Of a stretch of DNA of 64,000 nt, positions 48,316 through 59,500 are shown piece after piece (positions within the stretch are counted from its first letter, which is position 1; each line of letters opens with the position of its first letter). The DNA is from Glycine soja (taxonomy: Eukaryota > Streptophyta > Magnoliopsida > Fabales > Fabaceae): assembly GCF_004193775.1 (NCBI RefSeq), contig NC_041021.1, forward strand, positions 34,111,718 through 34,175,717, in the 5' to 3' direction. The position numbers and the translations under genes are program-made. Below the pieces are notes generated by a model. It searched no databases. It was not told the origin of the DNA and saw nothing but the letters and a program-made list of their open reading frames with translations.

Positions 48316-49285
48316 ATGAGTCATCATTCATCTAGTGTTAATGGTGAGGGTACTAGTCATAAGGACCCTCTATCTAGAATCTTAGATGAGTTGAGTTCCC
48401 TCAAGTTATGGAAAGAAAAACTAGAAAGAAAAGAAAAAGGAAAAGAGAGAGTAGAAATAAATCAAGATGAGAGAGAACAAATAAGAAAGGAAGAAAGAAG
48501 AAAAATAATGAAAGAAATGAAAAGAGAAAAACATGTTTCCTATAGTAGTCATGACTCTTGCAAGAGTTTAAGTGAAGAACTTAGCAACTATTATAGAGGG
48601 CACCATAGTTCACATACTAAACATCATTCCCAAATAAAAGAAACGGATAGAAGGCCTCAAGAGGTTAACATTAGCCTCCCATATTTCCATGGAAAAGATA
48701 ATGTTGAGGCCTACTTAGATTGGGAAATGAAGGTTGAACAACTCTTTGTTTGTCATCATATTAACGAAGAGAGAAAAGTTCCATTGGCTACCCATAGCTT
48801 TCAAGGGTATGCCCTCTATTGGTAGACTTCTCCTGTTAGGGAATGAAGGATTCATGGGGATCCTCCAGTAAAGTATTGGAATGATCTTAAGAGTGCCCTT
48901 AGGAAAAGGCACATCCCCTCCTACTATGAAAGAGAGCTTATGGACAAGCTCCAAAGGCTTAGACAAGGGAGTATGAGTGTTGAAGAATATAGACAACAAA
49001 TGGAACTACTCCTTTTAAGAGCTGGACTTAGGAGGAGGAAAGATCAAGCATAGCTAGGTTCCTTAGTGGGCTTAATATGGAAGTGAGGGATGAGGTTGAA
49101 CTCCTTCCATATAGGGACCTATATGAGCTAGTCCAACTTTGTATAAGAGTGGAGCAACAACTTAAAAGAAAGCCTTCTTCAAAATCTTATGGCTTTCACT
49201 CTTATCCAAGAAAGGACCAAGCCCAAGGAATTTTGGGGGCTGCACCTTCAAAACCCAAGGAAGATAAGGGTAAGACCATATAGAA
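48316..49285 (+). pseudogene. Family A gag
   Basis: The frame starts MSHHSSSVNGEGTSHKD, has a strongly charged helical segment (WKEKLERKEKGKE, residues about 33-80), then the gag core LPYFHGKDNVEAYLDWEMKV, typical of plant gypsy Gag. Stops at 48823 (after YALYW), near 48844 and at 49051 interrupt the core. The 3' part (49077-49283) has LVQLCIRVEQQLKRK. The zinc knuckle follows in the next feature. Gag would form the particle; this copy cannot. Confidence 0.85.
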
Positions 49286-49856
49286 ATCAACCCCTAAGAC
49301 TAGTTCCCAAGAAAGGACTAGCAACATTAAATGCTTCAAATGTCTTGGGAGAGGTCACATTGCCTCTCAATGCCCCCATGAAGAAGGTGACCTCCTAACG
49401 GTTAGAAGGCTCCTTAGAGGTCAATCTTGTGATCTATCTCAATCTCAAAGAGAGAACACCTTTCATACAAGATGCAAAATTTTAGATAAAACTTGTTCTC
49501 TCATTGTGGATAGTGGATCTTGTTGCAATTGTTGTAGCACAAGATTAGTTTCCAAGTTGAACCTCACTATCATTCCCCACCCAAAACCTTATAAACTTCA
49601 ATGGCTCAATGAACAAGGGGAAATGATAGTTAACCAACAAGTGAAGGTACCTTTCTCCATTGGGACATATAAGGATTAAGTTAATTTTGATATAGTTCCC
49701 ATGGAGGCAGGGCGTATTCTTTTAGGAAGGCCATGTAAATTTGATAGGAAGATCATTTACAATGACCTAACTAATGAGATTACCCTCACTCATCTTGGCA
49801 CTAAATTTGTGTTGCATCCTCAAACACCTTCAAAGGTGGCCAAAGATTAACTAACT
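49286..49856 (+). pseudogene. Family A zinc knuckle and protease
   Basis: A CCHC knuckle (CFKCLGRGHIASQC) lies at about 49332-49373. The protease active site DSG is at 49509-49517 (SLIVDSGSCCN), followed by ILLGRPCKFDRK. Stops at about 49282, 49678 and 49850 interrupt it. The active-site triad itself is kept. Confidence 0.8.
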
Positions 49857-50799
49857 ATGAAAGATAAGAGGGATAAGGAAGAAAAACTAGAAAACCAAAA
49901 GAAAAAGAAGGATAGTAAGGCCTTGTCTTCAAAGGCCAAGGGGAAGAAAAAAGAGGAAAAGGATTCCTCCAAGAAGATTGTTAAGAAGGAAAATCATTTT
50001 GCAACAAAATGTGATATCAAAAGAGCACTCCTTCTTAAACAATCTTTCTACCTTCTCCTATCAAGGGAAACATCCCTTAGCACCGCCATACCTCTTGAGC
50101 TTGAGGTTATCCCTCAAGTAAAGGAGTTGTTGGATGAGAGTTTGGTTCGTAAGAGCTTAAATCCTTGTGCTTTGTTGGTGCCCAAAATAGGTATTATGAG
50201 GCACCAAATCCCTATGATAGGTGGTATGATGAATTTGTTGAGTGGTGCAACCCTATTTTGTAAAATCACTCATGCACCCAACATCTTCATGATTTGTGTA
50301 CATAGGGACTCATTAGGTAGGTTTGTTCTTATTTTTTGTTTCAATACAAATCTAGGTGCTCATATGGGACACCTTATGTTTGCTGTAATTTTTTGTAGAA
50401 ATAATTAGCATGAAAATAAAGAAAAAGGTATTTTTTATTCCATTACTTTCCTTAACTTTTTAAATAGTGATCAAGGGCTTCCCATGGATCCTAAGAGAAT
50501 AAAGGTCATTCCTGAGTGGCCTGTTCCACCAAGTATAAGGGAAATTTGGGGCTTCAATGACTTAACAAAATTTTACAAAAGGTTTGTCCCATACTTTTCT
50601 ATACTTGTAGCACCACTCATTGAATTGGTGAGGAACTATGTTCTCTCATGGGAAGATGTCCATGAAAGGGGTTTTCAGTCCTTACCCTACTCTAACATAC
50701 CCAACATCTCTAATACATACATTTTTATTCTTTTTACAAGTGTTGAGGAAAGAATCCCTGAGTTTCAAGAACCTTTGGATTTGAGGGCAAATCCTTTTC
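49857..50799 (+). pseudogene. Family A reverse transcriptase remnant
   Basis: A Lys/Glu-rich linker leads into ALLLKQSFYLL and VKELLDESLVRKSLNPCALL (start of the RT). The fingers and palm are largely deleted: GRFVLIF is followed by HMGHLMF with no catalytic FDD. After a stop near 50408, PKRIKVIPEW and FYKRFVPYFS mark the RT-RNase H connection. The frame then runs to the purine tract. All these junctions match the copy at 452-1108. Confidence 0.85.
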
Positions 50800-50812
50800 A
50801 AGGGGGAGGGAA
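50800..50812 (+). other. Family A polypurine tract
   Basis: AAGGGGGAGGGAA immediately before the 3' LTR. Confidence 0.85.
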
Positions 50813-51777
50813 TGATGCAATCCTACCCCCCCCAAGGGCATTGGATAGAAGACTCCAAGAAGATTAGGCTAGAGATGCAAGAAAAGGCCCTAGGGTTCTC
50901 ATGTGCCTTAGGGTAAATTTCGGGCCCATGGGCTAAGTAGGGGCCCACTTATCTTTGTACATATTAGATTAAGGTTCCATTATTTTTGGGCCTTGTTATT
51001 TAGGGCTCCATAAAGTAGGTAGGGTACCCTAGAAATGTAGGATTTTTCAGCACTTGCATTTTAGGACACCTATACTAGTTTTGTATTAAGGGTAGTTTTC
51101 TAATTTCACATGCATTAAGTGAATATTTGATGTGTGTGTTGGAAAATAAATTTAATTGAATTGGGAGAAGCCCAATCCAATTAAATTTTAGAGGGGGAGG
51201 TGAGCATTTGCTTACTACACCCCATTGCCATATCATATAGTCACACTTTGTGCATGTCCTTCATGCTTTACATGCCTCATGACACCTAAGCACACTTAGT
51301 GGAGAATCTTGGACTTGATCTTGGATTAGTGGGCTGAACCAAAGCTAAAATTTAGTAAAATTTTGGCACCAAAATTTGGCTCCACAAATTCAATTTCAAA
51401 TTCAAGTGAAATTTGAATAGAAATTGAAATTTCCCTCCAATTTTGTGTGACACTTAGGCTATAAATAGAGGCCATGTGTGTGCATTTTTTCAACTTTGAT
51501 CATTTTAGAATTACACTTCAAAGTTCATACCTCATTTGAGGCACAAAATTTCGTGCTTCTTCTCTCCCTCTCCCTCCACTCATGTTCTCCTAACTTCAAG
51601 CTCTTATCCATGGCTTCCTATGGTGGTGAGCTTCTTCTTGACTCATGTTCTCCTTAAAGTGGCATCTCCAATCATCTTTCTTTCTTCTCCATTCTGCTTT
51701 CATTCATCTTCAAGAAGCAAAGGACTCCGTTGATGACGAAGATCCAAGGCCTATAAGCTCCACATGGAGCTATGTCA
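50813..51777 (+). mobile_element. Family A 3' LTR
   Basis: 965 bp, TGATGCAATCC to GAGCTATGTCA. A TATA-like word lies at 51470-51477. It resembles the 5' LTR along its whole length. Confidence 0.93.
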
Positions 51778-52712
51778 CTTAGTACGCACCTTCGCGCTAA
51801 GCCCCAGTGCCTTTTGAAGTATTGGTGCATAGGCTTAGCACACGACTTCATGCTAAGCCACCATATTCCTGAGGCTTGTACCTGTTTTGCCTAGGCTCAG
51901 CGCGCCACCTCTCACTAAGCCCAATTTTTTCTCTGCTTTATAATTGAGCTTATAACGCCCTCTCACGCTAAACCCTAGTTCCTATTCCATATTTTTTATT
52001 CTTCTGGGCTTAGCGTGCAGCTTCACGCTAAGTCCAGTTCCCTCTTTGTCACACCTATTACGCCTATTGGGCTTAGCGCGCAACCTCGCGCTATGTTAAA
52101 CACTATGTTTGTGGCATTGGAACTAAGAGCCCACATGGCGACTTAGCACTCACTTTTTTTTCTCTTACACTTGCGCTAAGCGCCCCCATGGTAGCTTAAC
52201 GCCCAGCCTATATTTTGTTCTCTTTTACTTTCTTTCACTTGCACCAATTACTTTTGCTTATTATCTTATGCGTTCCATTTTTGTTTCTTTTTGCAAATGG
52301 CCTCGAAGAAGCGTCATGCTAGGCCCAGTCGACCTCAAGGGAGGAACACGCATGGGATTCCTCCCGGTTTATATTTGAGGTTGCCTGGCTCCCCTATCAG
52401 GACAATGTTCATCTCCGGAACATTCTTCCGGAGAGGAACGTGGAGCTCCCGCCCACATTATATGATTAATTCTATGAAGAGCTGCAAAGGAGGTAGTGGC
52501 ACAGACGACTCACCTTTCTGCTAAAGAAGCAGATTGACGTGGCATTGGTGAAGGAGTTCTACTCCAACATCTATGACCCTGAGTCACTTATGACTCCTTG
52601 ATCTTTGAGTCGTTGAGCCCTGTGATTAACTTGGCCTATATCCGGAAGAATTGTTGGAATCTAGCAGATCCTTCCATTGTCTTTCTGGGGCCAAGGTGGG
52701 TTAGGACCTGAG
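51778..52712 (+). mobile_element. Athila-2 relic, right part
   Basis: The GCTAAGC word array resumes right after the family A element (51780-52200), then leads to a relic of the 3' ORF. It ends at 52712 where the Copia LTR begins. Confidence 0.8.
52297..52712 (+). pseudogene. Athila-2 3' ORF relic
   Basis: The start (MASKKRHARPSRPQ) matches the 3' ORFs of Athila-1 and Athila-3. A frameshift soon follows, and an internal deletion joins the ALVKEFYSN region (about 52540) to a block with SLSPVINLAYIRKNCWNL (about 52612-52665). The splice-acceptor-like CAG before the ATG in the other two copies is CAA here. Confidence 0.8.
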
Positions 52713-52944
52713 TGTAAGTGCATATGTTGTATGAAGATTTTGATGAAGCCAAAAGATTAAAGCTATTCAAATGTTGATTCAAGTCAAGATCAAGAAATCA
52801 AGAGAAACGATTTATAAATAGTCCTTTATATGTTAAAAGAATCTCTTAAAGAGGTTGCAAAGGTTTGGCCTTAAAAGTTAAGCTTTCAAATATCTTATAA
52901 AGTTTTAAGTAAATATTTCATTTTTGAAAAATATGTTTCTCTCT

Positions 52945-53161
52945 AGTAATCGATTACAGAGGCAGTAATCGATTACCAGAAGCAAAAATGGTTTTAACAG
53001 ATTTCAGAAAAGTTTAAATTTGAAATTTAAAAAGCTGTAATCGATTTCCACTATTGTGTAATTGATTACGAGTCACAAAAAGTTTTAAAATTCAAACTGA
53101 AGAGTCATAACTCCTCAAAATAACTGTGTAATCGATTACCTCATACCTGTAATTGATTACC
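52945..53161 (+). promoter_or_regulatory. Three paired GTAATCGATTAC palindromes (Copia LTR)
   Basis: Centres at 52951/52970, 53042/53063 and 53133/53154: 19, 21 and 21 bp in the pairs, 91 and 91 bp between pairs. Three sites are decayed, two of them by a central C-to-T change (53063, 53154), but stay in position. TATA box 81 bp downstream of the last centre. Confidence 0.9.
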
Positions 53162-53234
53162 AGTGATGAAATTTCAAAAATAACTCTGAAAAGTCACAAC
53201 TCTTCACAAGTTTTTCGAAAGGTCACCAAAGGCC

Positions 53235-53242
53235 TATAAATA
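53235..53242 (+). promoter_or_regulatory. Putative TATA box (Copia LTR)
   Basis: TATAAATA within GGCCTATAAATATG, placed like the TATA box of the solo LTR at 15424. Confidence 0.65.
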
Positions 53243-53482
53243 TGTGACTTGTATTCGAAATTCCTTAGAGTTTTTCAGAACATTCATTGTCCTATCCTCT
53301 CACAAGAAAACCTTTGCCAAACACTTGCAAAATCATTAAGGATTCTTATAAGTTCTTCAAGTTGTATCATTCTTCTCTATAAGAGAGAAAAACAATTTTC
53401 TGTACTATAAAGCAATCAATTATTAATCAAGAGACAATGGGTCTCTTGATTTGTAAAGTTCTTTGAACACAAGGTAAGGGTA

Positions 53483-54868
53483 TGTTCGCTTCCAACAAGT
53501 GCAACGGATTGCACAAGTAGTATAAAACGGTAAGAAGCGAGTATCAAACTCTCGGGGAACTTGTGTTACTTGGTAAGCTATTTCAGTTAATAGGTGTCTG
53601 GTGTGAAAATCTAAGTGTGAATATGAACAGGTATGTAAACTATCTACGCAAAAAGGAAAATCACGCGAGAGAAATGATGTGTAAAAATAAGCAAAAAACA
53701 CGTTGGTCTTCCTAATAGGTGTCTGATGCTAAAAGGATATTCTCTATCTAACAATGCTCATGTGTTCGTATGGTGTCTCCTGAGATGCTAAACCTCAATT
53801 CCTCATGATAGTTTAGCCTAATCCTGATCAAGCATCGTCCTCAGATTCCTCTTGTTGGACTAAACTCAACCAGGACCGCATTAAGACAAACATATTACTA
53901 CTAAATTATCGCACCCCGATTCCTCGTGATAGTACGACAGCTTAGCCCTGTCCTATCAAGGTCATCAGAATCAAACCAGTTTCCACTGTTGAATGACCCT
54001 AACAAAGCATGCATCTACATGATCAAGGTAAAGGCATACTAGAATGAAAAGCTGATAGCACAGAGAACAAACAAAATATCATTAAACAGATAAAAATATA
54101 TTTACATCAAGTACCTACAAGGAAGATCCAACAGAGGATTTTAGCTTTCCATAACCAGGAAGCCTCCTTTACAACAAAGAGAAGAACAAGATGAAAAAAA
54201 TACAAGTGGTGAGGATGTCTCCTTCACCTCTAGGATCTCACAACCACTCACAAACTCATCTCAAGCTCTCAAAACAGCTTCCTCTTCAAGCTCTGGTCTC
54301 TGCAGATCTTCACAAAGCAAAATCTCTCAAAACTCTCTAGAACTAGGACCTTTCTCTCTCTAGAATCACTAGACATGCAAAGCTTCAGCTCTCAGCCCAA
54401 ACTCCCTTCACAAAATCTGATTTCAGGCTTAAATAGGTGGCCTTGTTCGTGCTCGTGCGCTTAGCGCAATTCTGGACCGCTTAACGCACATTAGTGAATT
54501 TCGGCTTAGCACGTGCCTTTCTCGCTTAGCAGATGGACTGAAGCGGTGTGCTTAGTGAACCTATACAACTCATCTTCTTCTAGATTCTTCCTTGCACTTA
54601 GCCAATGATTGTTGCACTTAGCAGACGCTCGCTAAGCCAGCGGATTGGCTTAGCAAGAATGTGAAAAACAACACTTCAAAACTTGCCTAATTAACCTGAA
54701 ATTGAGAGAAAATGATTATTAACCACACAAAACAGAATTACTAAGTATTTATTAGCTATCTTTAACTAAAAGAACTTTTAACACTACAAAATAACCATAA
54801 ATTGGAAGAGTTTGATACAATTTACACAATTTTTATTGACAAAAGTTAGTCGTATTCACCGACTAACA
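53483..54868 (-). mobile_element. Athila-3 3' LTR
   Basis: 1386 bp, plus-strand TGTTCGCTTCC to GACTAACA. Very similar to the 5' LTR. GCTTAGC words lie at about 54450-54660. Its sense end (CACTTGTTGGAAGCGAACA) is related to the Athila-1 LTR end. Confidence 0.93.
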
Positions 54869-54882
54869 ACTCCCCCAAATTT
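54869..54882 (-). other. Athila-3 polypurine tract
   Basis: Complement of ACTCCCCCAAATTT, next to the 3' LTR; same as in Athila-1. Confidence 0.85.
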
Positions 54883-56195
54883 ACAGTTTTGTTTGTCCTT
54901 AAGCAAAAAGAGAACAGCTCACTTTTCCTCAAGTGATAATAACATGAGTGATCATGTACAAAGGTGTATGCAGCAAAAATTACTAATTGCATGATAAGAG
55001 AATGAAGTAAAATGCCATCATCACTTGTCTTTCACAAGGTATGCAGTTATCGAAAGAGAAGAATAAAATGTAACTTGAACAATTAGATGGAGTTAGGCAT
55101 AAGACAGATATCAAGGGAAGTAGCTTAAACCACAATCTCATGGCTACTGTTTCACTCAAGCACAAGTGTTTAAGCTATTCATTAATAATAACTAACAAGA
55201 GATCCAATCTTTGCACTTCATCTCAGGCCATAAAGTCAAAAATGTATAACCAGAATCAGAAGGACTTTCCCAGGCTTGTAGTGAGGCTTGGCTACAAAAA
55301 TTCATTTGTTTTTCTAGGATTCAAAAGCTTAGATTCTAAGAGAGCATAAATCCTAGACTTATCCCAATGGTGTTTTTAATACAATTGGCTTGCTCACTAG
55401 CTTTTCACTTTCATTTGCTTTTGACCTTGTTACATCAGCACACTTTTCTCTTTTTTTTTTTTAACACACAACTTATGTGTTGTGTGTGCTGATGCTTTAT
55501 CTCTTTCTTTGCATCCCAATTAGTTCCACTCCCCAAATTTGGGGTAAATTTGCCTTGAACTATATGCTCTCCTAGAATCTAAACAAGGTATATCTGGAGA
55601 TAATTATTTAAGTTCAGGGTTCAAATTTTTTACAATATCATTCAGCTCAAAAAGGTGCAAAGGATATAATTATCATTCAAGGTAAGCTTTTTGGTCAAAA
55701 GGCTTGTGTATGTACAATCATGGCTTTCATCATGTCCTCATTTATATATTTTATTCTAAAATTCAGAGATTGATGCAAAGATTATTACTCACAGCTAGTC
55801 GTTCACTCACAGTTTAAGTTCACACTCTCAACGATTTTGGTTCAAGCTTTTCTTTCTCAATCAATATGTCTACTGACTAACAATTCTAAACACAAGTTCA
55901 CATTCTTGTTCTTTCTTTGTCTAACATACACACTTGTTCAAACTCATGAAAAGAAACACAAACTCCATTACAATCATGCATTCAATTCAAAATAAAAGCA
56001 TACAACCATTTTCATAAGTCAATAAAAGTGCTTCACTGCCATATCATTAAAAGCCAAGTTAAACTATTAAAAATGCTTCAGAATAAGCAAACCAATTATC
56101 CAAAAATAAAACTAGTAGTGTATATAAACATAAAATAAATACTATACTAAAATTATAATTAAAATAGTAATAAACCAAAAAGGAAAAAGTGTCAT
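54883..56195 (-). other. Athila-3 3' untranslated region
   Basis: No coding frame recognised. It matches parts of 17841-19262 in reverse. Confidence 0.7.
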
Positions 56196-57681
56196 CAGGA
56201 ATAAAAAATTCCTGTGACTGGTCCTGGATGTCCTGTGTCTGAACATCCTCCTAATCTGTCAGATGCAATACTGGAGTAGCTGGAGGAGAAGTGTCCATAG
56301 CCAGGACTGATGTAGTCGGGTCCTCTTGCATCTCTAGAAGAGGAGTGGAGGGGTCTGCTGCAGGCTGAGGTGAGGGTATGTCCTCCCCTTGTGCAGAAGG
56401 CTCTGAAGTAGCCTCAAGGGATCAATCAGGTGTGGCAGCAGCTACTTGTCTCACCTGTGTCTCCTCTGCCTCTTCTCCTATAACAAATGGCTCTGGGATG
56501 GTGGCCTCAGATGACTCATCCTCCACATGCTGAGGTACCTGGGTTGTGGGACTTTCATCTTCCCTGTGAAGAAAAGGTTGGGTTCCGGGCCAGGCTACCA
56601 TCTCAGTGAACTGCTCCACTGAAGGAATAGATCCTGGAGGCGCCACCACCTGTAAACTCTGTAATAGAATGATCTGTCCCTAATGAATGCTCTGAAGCAT
56701 GGCTTCAAAGCGCTGAGAATTTGTTTGAGCTGGGACAGAAGGGGATGCTGAAGTGGATGCTGGAGTACGAGCTGTAGAAGTAGAAGGAAGCTCAGCTAGC
56801 CTTGCCCTCGCCCTCTTAGCCCCTCAGATAGAAACTGTTAGATCCTCAAGGTTCCAACAGTTCTTCCTGATGTAGGCCAAGTTAATGATCGGGCTCAGGT
56901 GCTCAAAAGTGAGGCTATCAAAGACAACCCCTCTGGCTCTACATAATGCGTTGATTAGAGCAGGGAACCCAAGTCTAGAAGTGTTAGACTGGGCTATAGA
57001 GGTCATCTGGCCAGAGATCAGCGCTCCTATGTTCATATCCAAGTGAGAGACTAGGCCAAAGATCAGCCTAGCTCTATCCACTATCAAGTTAGAAGTATGT
57101 GATGTGGGGGCCAAGTTGGAGTATGAGAGGACACTCCATACCTGAGCTAGTGTAGTCAAATCCTTCTTGAGAATCTTCCCAGGATGGCCCTTTAAGTTCA
57201 AGATGAACCCTCGGCCAAGTATGCATAAGACAGCCTCTATCTCTCTATAGTCTGTAGGCAACCTGTAGTATCTGGAGTAAGCGGGTAAGGTCTCCCCCTC
57301 AGTTAATACCACGGGTGTCTCCAAGAATGTGTTGAGACGGTCAGCATCAATCTTCACCAAATGACCTCTGACTCTGGACTGCTTTGGTGAATGGTCCTCA
57401 GAACTGTATAAATTTGCATAGAATTCTTTCACCAAAGCTAGGTCTATGCTCTCATCAACTAAATTGGTGAGGCGTTTATGGAAATTACGCCTCACCAATT
57501 CAGCCTTAAACTCATCTAGCTTAGAGTGATATATCTCTACTTTCCTCTCTGCTAAAATGTTTCTCCCCAGGACATTATTTGTGTATCTGGTCCAAGCATC
57601 TAAGAAAGAGAATCTCCTTGTGTCATATTGCGCTATAGGTCTTGAACCAATACTTTTATGTTTCCTAGAATCCATCTGCAA
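56196..57681 (-). pseudogene. Athila-3 3' ORF (env position)
   Basis: The 285-codon frame (57681-56824) starts MDSRKHKSIGSRP and contains SLDAWTRYTNN-like sequence, LALVKEFYANLYSSEDHSPK, DLTTLAQVWSVLSYSNLAPT and LAYIRKNCWNLEDL. It is the most complete of the three copies. A stop follows near 56824; the rest (to about 56200) is a Ser/Pro/Thr-rich and acidic tail with further stops. No clear signal peptide or membrane span is seen. ATTTGCAG directly before the ATG resembles a splice acceptor, as in Athila-1. Function unknown. Confidence 0.8.
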
Positions 57682-57719
57682 ATAAAGAAACCAAACAATT
57701 AATCAGGACACAATTTATT

Positions 57720-59270
57720 AAAAATCAAAACTGAAAAAGACAATGGCCACTTAGCGAGACATGGTCCGCTTAGCTGGCCTTTGCAAAAAAAAAAACACAC
57801 TACTGCTTAGCGACATGTGGAGCCACTTAGCGGAAGCTACAGAAATTCAGCTTCTGTAGAATTGGCTTAGCTGGAAAGTGCCCACTAAGCTGAACATCTG
57901 CTGCAGGGATATGCGCTAAGCTCCTTAAAGGCTGCGCTTAGCGGCACCAACTCCTCAAAAAATTCACTAAGTATTGGGAGCTTAGTGAGCGAAGATCGCT
58001 TAGCTCAGCGGATGCCGCAAAAAATTGCGTTTGGCCTAGGAAAGCTCGGCTTATCGCGCGGCTATCAACAAAAATTTGTCTAAGTTACCTGGGCTTAGCG
58101 ATTCAACCTCGCTTAGCCACAAGTAGTTCAGGAAGAGGATGAGTGTTCATCCTCAAAGGATGAACTCACTTAGCGCAATAAGCGCGCTTAACGAGTTCTT
58201 CAGAGAATGCCTATATACAATGGGTACTGATGAACTCGATTAGCGCAGCATGCTTGTTTAGTGAGGTTCATCGCATTTTCCAGAAACTGCAAAAAACGTA
58301 GTTCATTTTCTTTCACTTTTCAAGCCTCTAAAAGGCATATCAGATATGCAATATGTGCATCATACTCAATACAGTATACAAGCGTATATAGTCCTAATTT
58401 TAAACTAATTCTTACAAAACATTAAAACCCTAAAAATATAAAACTACAAGTGAAGTCTTTTATCCTAAAGTTTAGACAAGAAAAAAAGAAAAGGAACCAA
58501 GGAACTTACTTGGATGGTGTATGGTTGTTGCTTCGAAGTTGATAATGCAAAAAAGAAAGCACAGATGCAAAATGTGCAAATTTTTGGAGAAAAAGAATGC
58601 AGAGACGAGGTTTCCAAAATCTGGCAAATGTGAGTGTAACTGCTGTTACACTCACTTAAGCAGTTTTCAATACTCTCGCTTAGCGGACCGTTGCGCTAAG
58701 CGAGCCAGAGAGACGTTTGGTTTCTCAACGAGGCTCGCTTAGCGGACCCGCGCGCTTAGTCGATGTTTCAAATTCAAAATCAGTTTTTTTTTAGCACACA
58801 GGCTTGGCTTAGCGTGAGGATAAGACCGCTTAGCGAGGTTTGCATATCGGAAAAGCTGCAACTCTCGCTAAGTCAAGCTCTGGTCGACTTAGCTAAAATG
58901 ATGCATCTTAAATACAGGGGAGCATGCGCTTAGCTAATAAGGACTCACTTAGCACTCATATTGCTGCAAGGAATTCAGCTTAGTTGCCATGACTGGTGCT
59001 TAGCTTCATGAACCTCAGTTCAGGCCGTAAGGAATTTAGCTTGGTGACAATATGTCGTGCTTAGCCAAGGATAAGCTGTCGCTTAGCGATCAGGCTACAG
59101 CTTAGCCAAATTCAGATCGAATTGAAGTTGGCTTAGCTCAGCCTTGGCTAGCTTAGCGAATCAAATCAGCCTCAGATGCAAGGGTTGGGTGCTAAGTGCT
59201 TGAGACTCTTGGCTTAGCGCATGACCAAAGATGCGCTTAGCGCGAAGCTGGCGCTTAGCGAAAGGACTAT
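57720..59270 (-). repeat. GCTAAGCG/CGCTTAGC word array (Athila-3 spacer)
   Basis: In the 600 bases from 58670 to 59270 I count about 20 copies of the CTTAG/CTAAG-centred word, many with full CGCTTAGCG. Spacing is irregular. It occupies the same place as in Athila-1, between pol and the 3' ORF. Confidence 0.9.
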
Positions 59271-59500
59271 TTTTCAGAAAATGTTTTCTGAGTTATTTTT
59301 CAATCCCTTCCTCAACAACTTGAAACCCTTATATCTAACATTCAAGGATAAGCTAATATACTTCAATGTACAGATTAAAAAGCAAGTTCCACATGATATA
59401 TGCATGAAAAACAAAGATAGCAGGAAATAAAATTGGGTTGCCTCCCAAGAAGCGCTTCTTTAATGTCATTAGCTTGATGCATTTACCTCACTGGGTGATC

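Larger units (their letters stand above)
43901..51777 (+). mobile_element. Family A Ty3/gypsy element, non-autonomous
   Basis: 7877 bp, flanked by a perfect duplication CTTAG (43896-43900 and 51778-51782). It has LTRs of 971 and 965 bp, an initiator-Met-like primer site, a long leader, gag, protease, a gutted RT, and a polypurine tract next to the 3' LTR. RNase H and integrase are absent. Without the nested solo LTR (45871-47523) the element is about 6.2 kb. The gag and RT type point to a chromovirus-like gypsy lineage, tentatively CRM/Reina. Confidence 0.93.
52713..53482 (+). mobile_element. Copia 5' LTR, left part
   Basis: It starts TGTAAGTGCATATG after CTGAG and is homologous to the solo LTR at 14872-16013. 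Split at 53482 by Athila-3 and resumed at 63568. Without the insertion the LTR is about 1.08 kb. The element's 3' end lies outside the window, so its target duplication cannot be checked. Confidence 0.88.
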
